Assembly: GCF_003346515.1 (NCBI RefSeq)
Contig: NZ_QQNA01000031.1
Span: 17,926-81,925 of the forward strand
DNA: 64,000 nucleotides
From: Streptomyces corynorhini
GTDB lineage: Bacteria > Actinomycetota > Actinomycetes > Streptomycetales > Streptomycetaceae
Direction of reading: 5' to 3'
The position numbers were made by a program, and so were the translations under genes. The notes beneath the pieces are model-generated. The model worked only from the letters and a program-made list of their open reading frames with translations. It was not told where the DNA came from and did no database searches. This document shows positions 16,133 through 26,324 of this stretch, one piece after another (within the stretch, counting starts at the first letter, position 1; the number at the start of each line of letters is the position of its first letter).

Positions 16133-19087
16133 ATGCTCGGTTTACGAGGCTCCGCACCAGGCACACCCCCACCCCTCGGCGGACATCGCGGGCGGGGTAC
16201 CCGGCGGCTGCTCACCGCCCTGGTGGCCGCCCTGTCCCTCCCGCTGGCCATGACCGCGATCGGTTCCACCCCCGCGCGGGCCGCGGCGGTCCAGTGCGGC
16301 GTCGACTACAAGACGAACGACTGGGGCTCCGGCTTCACCGCCGACCTCACGATCACCAACCGCGGCACGGACCCCCTCGACGGCTGGACGCTGACCTACG
16401 GCTACGCGGGCAACCAGACCCTCACGAGCGGCTGGAACGGCACCTGGACACAGTCCGGCAGGACCGTCACGGTCAAGAACGCCGCGCACAACGGGTCGAT
16501 CGCGCCCGGCGCCGCGGCGACCACCGGCGCCAACTTCACCTACAGCGGCAGCAACGCCGCACCCACCGTCTTCGCTGTCAACGGCGTCACCTGCGCAGGT
16601 GCCCACCAGCCGCCCATCACCGTACTGAGCGCTCCGGCCCCCGGCGCGGTCTTCACGGCGGGCGGCACCATCCCGATGGCGGCCACGGCCGCCGCCGCGG
16701 ACGGCGCGGGCATCACCAAGGTCGAGTTCTACAGCGACACCACGCTGCTGGGCACCGACACCACCTCGCCGTACACCTTCGACTACCCGAACGCCCCCGC
16801 GGGCGATCACTCCCTGTACGCCAAGGCGTACGACGGCCAGGGCGCCTCGGCCGAGTCGACTCCGGTCGGCGTCCGTGTCGTCGCGGGCCCCTCACTGGTC
16901 GCCACCCCGGCCCAACTGGCCGTCCAGCAGGGGAAGACGGGCACCTTCGGGGTGAAGCTCTCCGCCCAGCCGTCCGCCGCGGTGAACGTGAGCGTCGCCC
17001 GTACCGCGGGCAACACCGGCCTCAGTGTCACCGGCGGCGCCACCCTCACCTTCACCACCGCCGACTGGAACACCGCCCAGCAGGTGACCATCACCGCGGC
17101 GGCCACCGGCACCGGCGCCGCCACCTTCACCGCGACCGCGCCGGGACAGGCCAAGGCGGACGTCACCGTCACCCAGCTGGCCGCGGCGAGCACCTACGAC
17201 GCCCGGTTCCTGGAGCTGTACGGCAAGATCACCGACCCGGCCGCCGGATACTTCTCGCCCGACGGCATCCCGTACCACTCGGTGGAGACCCTGATCGTCG
17301 AGGCGCCCGACCAGGGCCACGAGACGACCTCCGAGGCGTACAGCTATCTGATCTGGCTCCAGGCCATGTACGGCAAGGTCACCGGCGACTGGACGAAGTT
17401 CAACGGCGCCTGGGACATCATGGAGAAGTACATGATCCCCACCCACGCCGACCAGCCGACCAACAGCTTCTACACCGCGTCGAAACCGGCCACCTACGCG
17501 CCCGAGTGGGACCAGCCCTCCCAGTACCCCTCCCAGCTGAACAGCAACGTCCCGGTCGGCAACGACCCGATCGCGGCCGAGCTGAAGAGCGCCTACGGCA
17601 CCGACGACATCTACGGCATGCACTGGATCCAGGACGTCGACAACGTCTACGGCTTCGGCAACTCGCCCGGCAAGTGCGAGGCGGGACCCGCCGACAAGGG
17701 CCCCTCGTACATCAACACCTTCCAGCGCGGACCCCAGGAGTCGGTCTGGGAGACCGTGCCCCAGCCGACCTGTGACTCCTTCAAGTACGGTGGCAGGAAC
17801 GGCTATCTGGACCTGTTCACCGGAGACGCCTCCTACGCCAAGCAGTGGAAGTTCACCAACGCCCCCGACGCCGACGCCCGCGTCGTCCAGGCCGCGTACT
17901 GGGCCTCGGAGTGGGCGAAGGAACAGGGTAAGGGCGGTCAGATCGCGGCGAACGTCGCCAAGGCCGCCAAGATGGGCGACTACCTCCGCTATGCGATGTA
18001 CGACAAGTACTTCAAGAAGATCGGTGACTGTGTGGGGGAGACCGCCTGCGCGGCGGGCAGCGGCAAGAACAGCTCCCACGACCTGCTCTCCTGGTACTAC
18101 GCCTGGGGCGGCGCCACCGACACCTCGGCCGGCTGGGCCTGGCGCATCGGATCCAGCTTCAGCCACAGCGGCTACCAGAACCCCATGGCGGCCTGGGCGC
18201 TCAGCTCGTACGCCGATCTCAAACCCAAGTCGGCCACCGGCCAGCAGGACTGGACCACCAGCCTCAAGCGCCAGGTGGAGTTCTACCGCTGGCTCCAGTC
18301 CACCGAGGGCGGCATCGCGGGCGGCGCCACCAACAGCTGGCAGGGCCGCTACGCCCAGCCGCCGACCGGTACCCCGACCTTCTACGGCATGTACTACGAC
18401 GAGGCGCCGGTCTACCACGACCCGCCGTCCAACCAGTGGTTCGGCTTCCAGGCGTGGTCCATGGAACGGGTCGCCGAGTACTACCACCAGACCGGTGACA
18501 GCGCCGCCAAGGCCGTGCTGGACAAGTGGGTGAGCTGGGCGCTGTCCAAGACCACCGTCCATCCGGACGGTACGTACCAGATCCCGTCGACGCTCCAGTG
18601 GTCCGGCAAGCCGGACACCTGGAACGCCACGACGCCCGGCGCCAACACCGGGCTGCACGTCACCGTCGCGGACTACACGAACGACGTCGGTGTGGCCGCC
18701 GCGTACGCCAAGACCCTCTCCTACTACGCGGCGAAGTCGGGCGACGCGGCGGCGAAGACCACGGCCAAGGCGCTGCTCGACGGCATGTGGGACCACCACC
18801 GGGACGCCCTGGGCATCGCGGTGCCCGAGACCCGCGCCGACTACAGCCGCTTCGACGAGCCGGTGTACGTACCGAGCGGCTGGACCGGCACCATGCCGAA
18901 CGGCGACGCGATCGACTCGGCCGCCACCTTCGCCTCGATCCGCTCCTTCTACAAGAGCGACCCGGCCTGGTCCAAGGTCGAGGCGTATCTGAAGGGCGGC
19001 GCCGCGCCGACCTTCACGTACCACCGGTTCTGGGCGCAGGCGGACATCGCGCTGGCGCTCGGCTCGTACGGGGATCTCTTCGAGTAG
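16133..19087 (+). CDS. Secreted CBM2-GH48 processive cellulase
   Basis: A 984-residue secreted exoglucanase of family GH48, a key enzyme in bacterial cellulose breakdown. Signal peptide with Arg-rich start (to about 50), CBM2 (51-155), an Ig-like module (about 163-250, [20 protein letters not shown]), a second beta-sandwich module (about 250-350), then the GH48 domain with [13 protein letters not shown] (catalytic Glu), [11 protein letters not shown] and many aromatic tunnel residues. ATG 16133 follows GAGGAGGA. Controlled by the CebR box at 16068. Confidence 0.93.
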   Translation: MLGLRGSAPGTPPPLGGHRGRGTRRLLTALVAALSLPLAMTAIGSTPARAAAVQCGVDYKTNDWGSGFTADLTITNRGTDPLDGWTLTYGYAGNQTLTSGWNGTWTQSGRTVTVKNAAHNGSIAPGAAATTGANFTYSGSNAAPTVFAVNGVTCAGAHQPPITVLSAPAPGAVFTAGGTIPMAATAAAADGAGITKVEFYSDTTLLGTDTTSPYTFDYPNAPAGDHSLYAKAYDGQGASAESTPVGVRVVAGPSLVATPAQLAVQQGKTGTFGVKLSAQPSAAVNVSVARTAGNTGLSVTGGATLTFTTADWNTAQQVTITAAATGTGAATFTATAPGQAKADVTVTQLAAASTYDARFLELYGKITDPAAGYFSPDGIPYHSVETLIVEAPDQGHETTSEAYSYLIWLQAMYGKVTGDWTKFNGAWDIMEKYMIPTHADQPTNSFYTASKPATYAPEWDQPSQYPSQLNSNVPVGNDPIAAELKSAYGTDDIYGMHWIQDVDNVYGFGNSPGKCEAGPADKGPSYINTFQRGPQESVWETVPQPTCDSFKYGGRNGYLDLFTGDASYAKQWKFTNAPDADARVVQAAYWASEWAKEQGKGGQIAANVAKAAKMGDYLRYAMYDKYFKKIGDCVGETACAAGSGKNSSHDLLSWYYAWGGATDTSAGWAWRIGSSFSHSGYQNPMAAWALSSYADLKPKSATGQQDWTTSLKRQVEFYRWLQSTEGGIAGGATNSWQGRYAQPPTGTPTFYGMYYDEAPVYHDPPSNQWFGFQAWSMERVAEYYHQTGDSAAKAVLDKWVSWALSKTTVHPDGTYQIPSTLQWSGKPDTWNATTPGANTGLHVTVADYTNDVGVAAAYAKTLSYYAAKSGDAAAKTTAKALLDGMWDHHRDALGIAVPETRADYSRFDEPVYVPSGWTGTMPNGDAIDSAATFASIRSFYKSDPAWSKVEAYLKGGAAPTFTYHRFWAQADIALALGSYGDLFE

Positions 19088-19117
19088 CGCGTGGGCGCGC
19101 TTCCCCGTCCCTGACGC

Positions 19118-19151
19118 GGAGGGTCCCGGCTGTCGCCCGCCGGGACCCTCC
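19118..19151 (+). terminator. Intrinsic terminator after GH48 gene
   Basis: GGAGGGTCCCGGC (19118-19130) pairs perfectly with GCCGGGACCCTCC (19139-19151) around an 8-base loop, 30 bases after the GH48 stop. Confidence 0.85.
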
Positions 19152-19218
19152 GTCCTCATGTTCCGCGCCCGAACACCCCAGTCATTACGGCCGTTTGATG
19201 CGCTTTTGGCACACGAAA

Positions 19219-19249
19219 TTGACAACGCAAGGTCAAATTCTGGTATCTG
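19219..19249 (+). promoter_or_regulatory. Possible promoter of the M4 protease gene
   Basis: TTGACA (19219-19224) and GTATCT/TATCTG (19243-19249) sit in the only AT-rich patch of the intergenic region, with an 18-19 base spacer. This leaves a leader of about 170 bases before the GTG. Spacing is slightly long, so the call is tentative. Confidence 0.45.
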
Positions 19250-19425
19250 ACCTGTCCGAACGGGTCGATTCGATGTCACTCTCTGGACGGCTCACCGCGC
19301 GTAGATCGCTTGGCGGGCTTATGACATGCACAGCTCAGCACCCTGGGCGGTGGCCGCACCCCTACGGCCCCCGCTTTCCCCACAGAGGGTCCGCTCACCG
19401 GCGGCCCGACACTCTTGGAGACTGA

Positions 19426-21066
19426 GTGAGACTCGTAGCTTCCTCCCCCCGCACCACCACCTCCCGCAAGACCTCTCTGCGCGTCGCCGCCCTCGCCGCC
19501 TCCGCGGCCATGGTCGTCGTCGGCGTGCAGTCGGGCACCGCGAGCGCCCAGCCCGACGCCGCCCGCGAGAGCGGCGCCACGGCCCTCGCGCTCACGCCCG
19601 GCCAGCGCGTCGAGGCCATCAAGGACGCGCAGGCGGACTCCGTCGGCCAGGCGAAGTCCCTGGGCCTCGGCGCCCAGGAGAAGCTGGTCGTACGGGATGT
19701 GATCAAGGACGCCGACGGTACGGTCCACACGCGTTACGAGCGGACCTACGCCGGTCTGCCCGTACTCGGCGGCGACCTCGTCGTCCACGAGCCCGCCGCA
19801 GGGAAGACCAGCGTCACCAAGGCGGTCTCGGCCCGGATAGCCGTCGACTCCACCACCGCCGAGGTCGCCGCCTCGGCCGCGAAGTCGACCGCGCTCAAGA
19901 CCGCCAAGGCGGAGAAGACCGCGAAGGCGGCGGCCGAGAACGCCCCCCGCAAGGTGATCTGGGCGGCCGACGGCGCCCCCGTGCTCGCCTGGGAGACCGT
20001 CGTCGAGGGCTTCCAGCCCGACGGCACGCCGAGCGAGCTGCACGTCGTCACCGACGCGGCCACCGGCAAGGAGCTGTTCAAGGACGAGGCCATCGAGACC
20101 GGCACCGGAACCGGCAAGTACAACGGCACGGTGACCATCGGCACCACCAAGAGCGGCACCACGTACAACCTGACCGACAGCGGCCGCGGGAACCACAAGA
20201 CGTACGACCTCAACCAGGGCACCTCCGGCACCGGCACCCTCTTCACCAACTCCACCGACACGTGGGCGGGCGGCCGGCTCACCGCCGGGGTCGACGTCCA
20301 CTACGGCGCCGCCACCACCTGGGACTTCTACAAGAACGTGGTGGGCCGCAACGGCATCAAGAACAACGGTGTCGCGTCCTACTCCCGCGCCCACTACGGC
20401 AACAGCTACGTCAACGCGTTCTGGAGCGACAGCTGCTTCTGCATGACGTACGGCGACGGCTCGGGCAACAGCAACCCGCTCACCTCGCTCGACGTTGCCG
20501 CGCACGAGATGACCCACGGCGTCACCGCCGCCACGGCCAATCTCAACTACAGCGGTGAGTCCGGCGGCCTCAACGAGGCCACCTCCGACATCTTCGCCGC
20601 CGCCGTCGAGTTCTACGCCAACAACCCGAGCGCGCCGGGCAACTACCTGGTCGGCGAGCAGATCAACATCAACGGCAACGGCACCCCGCTTCGCTACATG
20701 GACAAGCCGAGCAAGGACGGCGCGTCCAAGGACTACTGGTCCTCCACCCTCGGCAACGTGGACGTCCACTACTCCTCCGGCCCCGCCAACCACTTCTTCT
20801 ACCTGCTGTCCGAGGGCAGCGGCGCGAAGACCGTCAACGGCGTGAGCTACAACAGCCCCACGTACGACGGCTCGACGCTCGCCGGTATCGGCCGGGACAA
20901 GGCCATCCAGATCTGGTACAAGGCCCTCACCACGTACATGACGTCCACCACCAAGTACGCCGGCGCGCGCACCGCGACGCTGAGCGCGGCGGGCGCCCTG
21001 TACGGCACGACCAGCACCGAGTACAAGGCGGTCGCCGCCACCTGGACCGCGATCAACGTCAGCTGA
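19426..21066 (+). CDS. Secreted M4 (thermolysin-like) neutral metalloprotease
   Basis: A 546-residue preproenzyme. Signal peptide with Arg/Lys-rich start and ASA site (1-41), FTP/PepSY-type propeptide (to about 210), then the M4 catalytic domain: VAAHEMTHGVTAATANL with zinc ligand His residues and catalytic Glu, and GGLNEATSDIFAA with the third ligand Glu. The later HYSSGPANHFFYLLSEG segment carries the conserved active-site His. GTG start follows TTGGAG. Monocistronic, ending at a terminator. Confidence 0.92.
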   Translation: MRLVASSPRTTTSRKTSLRVAALAASAAMVVVGVQSGTASAQPDAARESGATALALTPGQRVEAIKDAQADSVGQAKSLGLGAQEKLVVRDVIKDADGTVHTRYERTYAGLPVLGGDLVVHEPAAGKTSVTKAVSARIAVDSTTAEVAASAAKSTALKTAKAEKTAKAAAENAPRKVIWAADGAPVLAWETVVEGFQPDGTPSELHVVTDAATGKELFKDEAIETGTGTGKYNGTVTIGTTKSGTTYNLTDSGRGNHKTYDLNQGTSGTGTLFTNSTDTWAGGRLTAGVDVHYGAATTWDFYKNVVGRNGIKNNGVASYSRAHYGNSYVNAFWSDSCFCMTYGDGSGNSNPLTSLDVAAHEMTHGVTAATANLNYSGESGGLNEATSDIFAAAVEFYANNPSAPGNYLVGEQININGNGTPLRYMDKPSKDGASKDYWSSTLGNVDVHYSSGPANHFFYLLSEGSGAKTVNGVSYNSPTYDGSTLAGIGRDKAIQIWYKALTTYMTSTTKYAGARTATLSAAGALYGTTSTEYKAVAATWTAINVS

Positions 21067-21108
21067 TCCGGCGGGTCCGCCGGCCGGCGTCGGCGGACCC
21101 CTGCTGGG

Positions 21109-21143
21109 CACGGGCCCGCGCGTTCACCACGCGCGGGCCCGTG
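21109..21143 (+). terminator. Intrinsic terminator after M4 protease gene
   Basis: CACGGGCCCGCGCG (21109-21122) pairs perfectly with CGCGCGGGCCCGTG (21130-21143), loop TTCACCA. A smaller stem GGGTCCGCC/GGCGGACCC lies just before it (21073-21100), so the structure is a double hairpin. Confidence 0.85.
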
Positions 21144-21229
21144 CGCGTGTGCGGCCCGCCGGGGCCGGGCCGGGGAAGTAGGGTGCGATGTCCGAAGCGT
21201 CCCCGCCCCACCCGCGAAGGAGACCGGCG

Positions 21230-22249
21230 ATGAGCGCGCCCGCCGAAGGCAACCAGGCGTACGGGAAGAAGCCCTTCAAGCGTTCGACGAGCCACTTCGC
21301 GGACCGGATCACGGCCGACGGCCGGGACGGCTGGCCCGTCGAGGCCGGCCGCTACCGGCTGGTGGTCAGCCGCGCCTGCCCCTGGGCGAGCCGCGCCCTC
21401 GTCGCCCGGCGCCTCCTCGGGCTGGAGAGCGCCCTCCCGCTCGCCGTCGTGGACCCGATCCAGGACGACCGCAGCTGGCGCTTCACCCTCGCCCCGGACG
21501 GCCGTGACCCCGTCCTCGGCATCCGCTTCCTCGCCGAGGCGTACGACGCGCGCGAGACCGGCTACCCCGGCGGGGTCAGCGTGCCCGCGATCGTGGACGT
21601 CCCCAGCGGGAAACTCGTCACCAACGACTACCAGCGCATCACCCTCGACCTCGCCACCGAGTGGACGGCGCTGCACCGGCCGGGCGCCCCCGACCTCTAC
21701 CCCGAGCCGCTGCGCGCGGAGATCGACGAGGTCATGGAGGGCGTCTTCCGCGATCTCAACAACGGCGTGTACCGGGCCGGATTCGCCACGGGACAGAGCG
21801 ACTACGAGGACGCCTACCGGGCCGTGTTCCACCGGTTCGACCTGCTCTCCGAGCGGCTGGCGGACCGCCGTTACCTGGTGGGCGACACCCTCACGGAGGC
21901 GGACATCAGGCTGTTCACCACGCTGGTGCGCTTCGACGCCGTCTACCACGGACACTTCAAGTGCAACCGCGACAAGCTGACGGAGAACCCGGTGCTCTGG
22001 GCGTACGCCAGGGACCTCTACCAGACACCCGGCTTCGGCGACACGGTGGACTTCGACCACATCAAGCGCCACTACTACCAGGTCCACACCGGCATCAACC
22101 CGACCGGCGTCGTACCGCTGGGCCCCGATCCGGCCGGATGGCTCACCGCGCACCACCGCGAGCGGCTGGGCGGCCGGCCGTTCGGGGACGGCACCCCGCC
22201 CGGCCCGGTGGAGCCGGACGAGCGGATCCCGCCCGCCGGACGGCCCTGA
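21230..22249 (+). CDS. Glutathionyl-hydroquinone reductase-like (Xi-class GST) protein
   Basis: A 339-residue cytoplasmic protein of the ECM4/YqjG family, which removes thiol adducts from hydroquinones. The active-site motif is RACPWASRA with Cys50, followed by the SVPAIVD cis-Pro region of the thioredoxin fold and a helical C-terminal half (YLVGDTLTEADIRLFTTLVRFD). ATG 21230 has GAAGGAG upstream. Actinobacteria use mycothiol rather than glutathione, so the true substrate may be a mycothiol adduct (inference). Confidence 0.87.
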   Translation: MSAPAEGNQAYGKKPFKRSTSHFADRITADGRDGWPVEAGRYRLVVSRACPWASRALVARRLLGLESALPLAVVDPIQDDRSWRFTLAPDGRDPVLGIRFLAEAYDARETGYPGGVSVPAIVDVPSGKLVTNDYQRITLDLATEWTALHRPGAPDLYPEPLRAEIDEVMEGVFRDLNNGVYRAGFATGQSDYEDAYRAVFHRFDLLSERLADRRYLVGDTLTEADIRLFTTLVRFDAVYHGHFKCNRDKLTENPVLWAYARDLYQTPGFGDTVDFDHIKRHYYQVHTGINPTGVVPLGPDPAGWLTAHHRERLGGRPFGDGTPPGPVEPDERIPPAGRP

Positions 22250-22289
22250 ACGGCGCGGGCGGCGCCCGCCTCCCGGCCGGGCGCCGCGG

Positions 22290-23504
22290 TCAGCGCGGCG
22301 CCGGGGGCCGACGCAGCAGATACAGCCCCACCCCCGCCGCCAGCACCAGCACCACGACGGTGAAGACCATCCCCGCGCCCCGCAGCCCCAGCCACAGGGT
22401 CAGCGCCCCGACGCCGACGACCGGCAGCGAGATGCCCAGATAGGCGACGACGAAGAACGCGGAGACCGTGCCGCCCCGGTGCTCGGGCGGCGCCGCGCCG
22501 CTGACGGCCGTCATACCGGCGCGGAAGGCGAGCCCCTGGCCGAGTCCGCCGCACAGCGCGCCCGCCACGAGCAGCGGCAGCGACCGTACGGCCAGCGAGG
22601 CGCCCACCAGCGCCAGCCCGGCGACCAGGACGAAACAGCCGCCCGGCAGCGCCGCGCGTACGCCCACGCGGCCCAGGAGCGACTGGCCGACCGTGGAGGC
22701 CAGGAAGACGGAGAAGACGACCGCGCCCGAGACCGCGAGATCGCGCACCCCCAGCGTCTGGGCCATGAAGGACGGCGCCACCGCCGTGAACAGCCCCAGC
22801 AGCGCGAACCCGGCGAACGCGGCGAGGGCCGACGGCACGAACACCCCGCGCACCCGCGGCGGCACCGTCAGCCCCCGCGGGCGCGGCGTACCCCACCCAG
22901 GCCGGGCCCGCTTCGTCACCGCGACGGTCTCCGGCAGGAACCAGGTCACTACGCCTGCCGCCGCCACCAGCGCCAGATGCACCAGGAACGGCAGCCGCAG
23001 CGGCCAGGGCGCGTACTGCGCCAGTACCCCGGCCAGCAGCGGGCCGCACCCCAGACCGCCCATGTTCGCCGCGGTGGCCGCGAGCCCCGCGCGCGCCTCG
23101 CGGCCCGGCGGTGCCAGCTCCATGACGGTGACGGTCGCGGCGCCGCTCAGCAGCCCGGCGGCGAAGCCCGACAGCAGCCGGCCCGCGAACAGCGCAGGGA
23201 GCCCGCCCTCGAACACGAAGCACAGCGCGCTGGCCGCCGAAAGACCGAGCGCGCACAGCAGCACCGGCCGTCGGCCCACCTCGTCGGAGACGTTGCCCAC
23301 CAGCAGCAGCGTCGCGATCACGCCCAGGGCGTAGACGGCGAACACGATCGTCACCATCAGCTCGGAGAAGCCGAGTTGCGCGCGGTAGAGCCCGTAGAGC
23401 GGGGTGGGCAGGGTCGTACCGGCCATGCCGACGGCGAAGACCGCCGCGGCCATCGGATATCCCGGGCGCCGGTGGCCGTGGCCGTGGTCCATCTGGCGGT
23501 GCAT
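22290..23504 (-). CDS. MFS transporter (drug/solute exporter type)
   Basis: A 404-residue permease with about 12 hydrophobic segments. The N-terminal MHRQMDHGHGHRRPG tail is His-rich. The motif after helix 2 (VGNVSDEVGRRPVLL) is the MFS signature, and a second copy of the fold begins near the middle. The start chosen has GAGGGG upstream. Stands alone, convergent with the GST-like gene. Substrate not predictable. Confidence 0.8.
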   Translation of the reverse strand: MHRQMDHGHGHRRPGYPMAAAVFAVGMAGTTLPTPLYGLYRAQLGFSELMVTIVFAVYALGVIATLLLVGNVSDEVGRRPVLLCALGLSAASALCFVFEGGLPALFAGRLLSGFAAGLLSGAATVTVMELAPPGREARAGLAATAANMGGLGCGPLLAGVLAQYAPWPLRLPFLVHLALVAAAGVVTWFLPETVAVTKRARPGWGTPRPRGLTVPPRVRGVFVPSALAAFAGFALLGLFTAVAPSFMAQTLGVRDLAVSGAVVFSVFLASTVGQSLLGRVGVRAALPGGCFVLVAGLALVGASLAVRSLPLLVAGALCGGLGQGLAFRAGMTAVSGAAPPEHRGGTVSAFFVVAYLGISLPVVGVGALTLWLGLRGAGMVFTVVVLVLAAGVGLYLLRRPPAPR

Positions 23505-23685
23505 CGGGAACACGTCCCCTCGGCAGAGCTGCACGCGGGTCGGGCGGGCCCCGCGCCGATCGGGTCGGCGCGCGCCCCGAGGGCGCACGCCTGCCTCCAT
23601 CAACCCGCACATCGCTCCCGCGCACCATCCGGCACGGGCGTAAGAGGGACGGCCCCCGAGCCGCCTGCGGCACGGCCCCGAGCGT

Positions 23686-24459
23686 CTAGGAGTCGCCCGC
23701 GCGCCGCCCCGCGGGTCCGGCCGCGGGTCCGGCGGACAGCTCGCGCGGCAGCGCGGGGTCCGGCCGGGGAACCTCGCCGAAGTCCTCGTCGGCGCCGTCC
23801 ACCCGCAGCCGGTTGATCACCGCCTCCAGCGAGGCGGGCAGGGTGGGCCTGCGGCCCTCGTGACACTGGCTCAGCAGGTCGTGCCCGACCGTCTCCGGCA
23901 GCAGCGCGCAGAGCACGGCCGGTGAGACGGTGCGGCCGGATCCCGGCAGCCGCCGGGACTGGTCGCGCCAGTGGGCGGCGTCCCGGAACTCGGCTCGCTG
24001 CCGGTGCGCGAGGAACAGACAGAAGGCGGCCGTCCGGTTGCCGCCCCCGGCCGCGAACTGCCACCAGAACTGCGCCGCGTCCCGGTGCCCGGTCAGATGC
24101 AGGAGCGCGGCGAAGACGACGGCGCCCTGCGGGTCGATACGGTCGTGCTCCACCAGCCGGGTCAGCGCGGCGGCAGCCTCGGGCGCGTTGAGGACGAGGG
24201 AGACGGCGAGCCCCAGATCGTGCGCGGCCTGCTCATGGGCGGAGGGAAAACGCGCGGGAGGCGCCGCCGGACCCGCGGGCCGCGTGCCGGACGTGTCGTC
24301 CGTGCGCCGTGCAGTCAGCCGTGCGCGGGTGGCCGCCGCGTCGTACACGCCGTAGTCGGCGTAGGCGTCTTCGAGGACTTCCGCGTCCTCCAGCAGCAGG
24401 TCGACGGCGGCGCCGGGTGTCCTCGGGGCGCCGGGGCCGGTGTCGTTCGCGGGGTGCAC
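23686..24459 (-). CDS. Unknown protein coupled to a sigma-like gene
   Basis: A 257-residue soluble protein without a recognised domain. The middle (about 80-200) is alpha-helical with TPR-like spacing (AVVFAALLHLTGHRDAAQFWWQFAAGGGNRTAAFCLFLAH), as seen in helical-repeat proteins paired with sigma factors. GTG start lies 5 bases after the stop of the sigma-like gene, so the two form an operon. A role as a partner of that sigma factor is inference only. Confidence 0.7.
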   Translation of the reverse strand: MHPANDTGPGAPRTPGAAVDLLLEDAEVLEDAYADYGVYDAAATRARLTARRTDDTSGTRPAGPAAPPARFPSAHEQAAHDLGLAVSLVLNAPEAAAALTRLVEHDRIDPQGAVVFAALLHLTGHRDAAQFWWQFAAGGGNRTAAFCLFLAHRQRAEFRDAAHWRDQSRRLPGSGRTVSPAVLCALLPETVGHDLLSQCHEGRRPTLPASLEAVINRLRVDGADEDFGEVPRPDPALPRELSAGPAAGPAGRRAGDS

Positions 24460-24464
24460 GGTGG

Positions 24465-25169
24465 CTACCCTCCCGCTTCCGTGTCGTCTGCCGCTTCCGT
24501 CTCCGTCTCCGTCACGGGCGCCGGTAAGCCGAGATCCTTGGCCAGTCGGCGCCGCGCGTGCCGTACGTGGGAGTGGACGGTGGCCAGTTCCACCCCCAGG
24601 TACTCGGCGACGACCTCGTCCGGGATCCGCAGGACATGGCGCAGCACGATCACGTCGTACTGCCGCTCGGGGAGCCGGGAGATGGCCGAGTAGAGCGCGA
24701 TCTCGTCCTGGAGCACGGCGAACCGGTCAGGGCTCTCGTACCGCAGGAGCTTGCGGATCGCGGCGTGGAAGGCGGCGGTGTCGACCAGCGCGGGCCGCAG
24801 GCCGCGCGCCTCCAGCCAGTGGGCCACCTCCTCCTTGAGGACGGCCCACGCGTACCGCGCCACCGATTCCTGGAGCAGGACATGGGGCCAGTGTGCCAGC
24901 AGCCGGGCACAGGCCGAGTCCACCACGGACTCGGCGGCGGCCCGGCCGCCGACCTGGGTGTGGGCGTAGCGCAGCCACAGCCGGTGGTGGTGGGCGTCGA
25001 ACGCGTCGAAGGTCAACGCCAGCCGCCGCTCGGGTGGTTCGCCGGGAGAGAGCGGGACACCGAGCGTGTCCGTGCCCGGGACGCCCCGGTCGGCGCGCGC
25101 CCTCACGAGCCGCTTCCGGCCACGATGGTCGGATCGACGTGCACAGAGGCCCCGTTCACTGGGCACCAC
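24465..25169 (-). CDS. Sigma-70/ECF-like sigma factor
   Basis: Up to 234 residues. The C-terminal half has region-4-like features: ISRLPERQYDVIVLRHVLRIPDEVVAEYLGVELATVHSHVRHARRRLAKDLG, a helix-turn-helix that reads -35 elements. Region 2 is divergent (AFDAHHHRLWLRYAHTQVGGRAAAESVVDSACARL). The first 35-40 residues are Arg-rich and probably not translated; a start near VPLSPGEPPERRLALTFDAF is likely. Co-transcribed with the helical protein downstream. No anti-sigma gene is adjacent. Confidence 0.72.
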   Translation of the reverse strand: MVPSERGLCARRSDHRGRKRLVRARADRGVPGTDTLGVPLSPGEPPERRLALTFDAFDAHHHRLWLRYAHTQVGGRAAAESVVDSACARLLAHWPHVLLQESVARYAWAVLKEEVAHWLEARGLRPALVDTAAFHAAIRKLLRYESPDRFAVLQDEIALYSAISRLPERQYDVIVLRHVLRIPDEVVAEYLGVELATVHSHVRHARRRLAKDLGLPAPVTETETEAADDTEAGG

Positions 25170-25496
25170 ACCGCTCCACGGCGGAGGGCGTCGGTGCGGG
25201 AGGGTGTCTCCCCCCGGTCAGCCAACCGGATGCGCGCCGCCGATGCGCTCGGCGCGCCCGGAATGTTTCGCCGATAGTGATCATGCGATTACCCTAGGGT
25301 CAGGAAGGTATGTTCCGCTTCCCTCTCCACCTCACTCCCCATCGGCCGCTTCTGTAAAGAGGGTTGGTGTACCTCGTACGGTTGTCCGTATACGCGGCTG
25401 GGCAGTTACCCCGAGGCCGCGTGCGGGCCATACGCGCACACGGGCGCGGACGGATACGGACACGGACACGGATCCGGGGACGGGACGGGGGCAGGC
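25170..25496. other. Divergent intergenic region, no gene seen
   Basis: About 330 bases between the sigma-like gene and the methyltransferase gene. It contains short AT-richer patches (around 25275-25320) that could hold promoters and a degenerate ggacacggatac-type repeat near 25440-25475. No operator recognised. Confidence 0.4.
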
Positions 25497-26306
25497 GTGG
25501 GCGACGGCGGCATGGTGGACCTGGAGCTGGACCGGGCGCATTCGGCCCGCATGTACGACTACTACCTCGGCGGCACGACCAACTTCCCGGCCGACCGCGA
25601 GGCAGCGACGCGCGCCATGGCGGCCTTCCCCTCCATCCTGGCCACCGCGCGGGTCAACCGGCGCTTCATGCACCGCTCCGTGCGCTTCCTGGCCCGGGAG
25701 GGCATGCGGCAGTTCCTCGACATCGGGACGGGCATCCCCACCTCGCCCAACCTGCACGAGGTCGCCCAGCGCGAGGCCCCAGAAGCCCGCGTCGTCTACA
25801 CCGACAACGACCCCATCGTGCTCGCCCACGCCCGCGCGCTGCTGCGCAGCGCCCCCGAAGGACGCACCGCCTACGTCCACGGGGACGTCACCGAGCCCGA
25901 AGTCCTGCTGGCGGCACCGGGGTTGCGCGAGACGCTCGACTTCACCCGGCCGGTCGCCCTGAGCCTCAACGCGCTGCTGCACTTCGTCACCGACGAGCAC
26001 GACGCGTACGCCGTGGTCGAACGCCTCAAGGCCGCGCTGCCCTCCGGCTCCACCCTCGCGATAGCCCATGCCACCACCGAGTTCGACCCGGCGGGCATGG
26101 CGCGCCTCACCACCGCGTACCGGGCCGCCGGCACCCCCGGCCAGGCACGCACCCGTGCGGAGATCGCCCGCTTCTTCGCCGGGTGGCGGCTCCTCGGCCC
26201 CGGCATCACACCGTCGCACCAATGGCTGCCCGATCCCGAGGAGTCGAGCGAGCGCGTCACCGACAAGGAGGCGGCCTGCTACGCGGGCGTGGCCCGCAAG
26301 CCCTGA
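25497..26306 (+). CDS. SAM-dependent methyltransferase, DUF574 family
   Basis: A 269-residue protein with the Streptomyces DUF574 signature: HSARMYDYYLGGTTNFPADREAA near the N-terminus, the SAM-binding strand FLDIGTGIPTSPNLHEVAQ, and VVYTDNDPIVLAHARALL with the acidic residue that binds the ribose. GTG start with a G-rich site upstream. Members are highly paralogous in Streptomyces and their substrates are unknown. Nothing in the neighbourhood points to one. Confidence 0.9.
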   Translation: MGDGGMVDLELDRAHSARMYDYYLGGTTNFPADREAATRAMAAFPSILATARVNRRFMHRSVRFLAREGMRQFLDIGTGIPTSPNLHEVAQREAPEARVVYTDNDPIVLAHARALLRSAPEGRTAYVHGDVTEPEVLLAAPGLRETLDFTRPVALSLNALLHFVTDEHDAYAVVERLKAALPSGSTLAIAHATTEFDPAGMARLTTAYRAAGTPGQARTRAEIARFFAGWRLLGPGITPSHQWLPDPEESSERVTDKEAACYAGVARKP

Positions 26307-26324
26307 CCCCGACCGGCCCCGGTG

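Noticed and set aside
16892..19279. A long minus-strand open frame opposite GH48
   Set aside because: Composition is the antisense of the GH48 gene, rich in Val/Gly/Arg/Asp without any domain, and no ribosome site.
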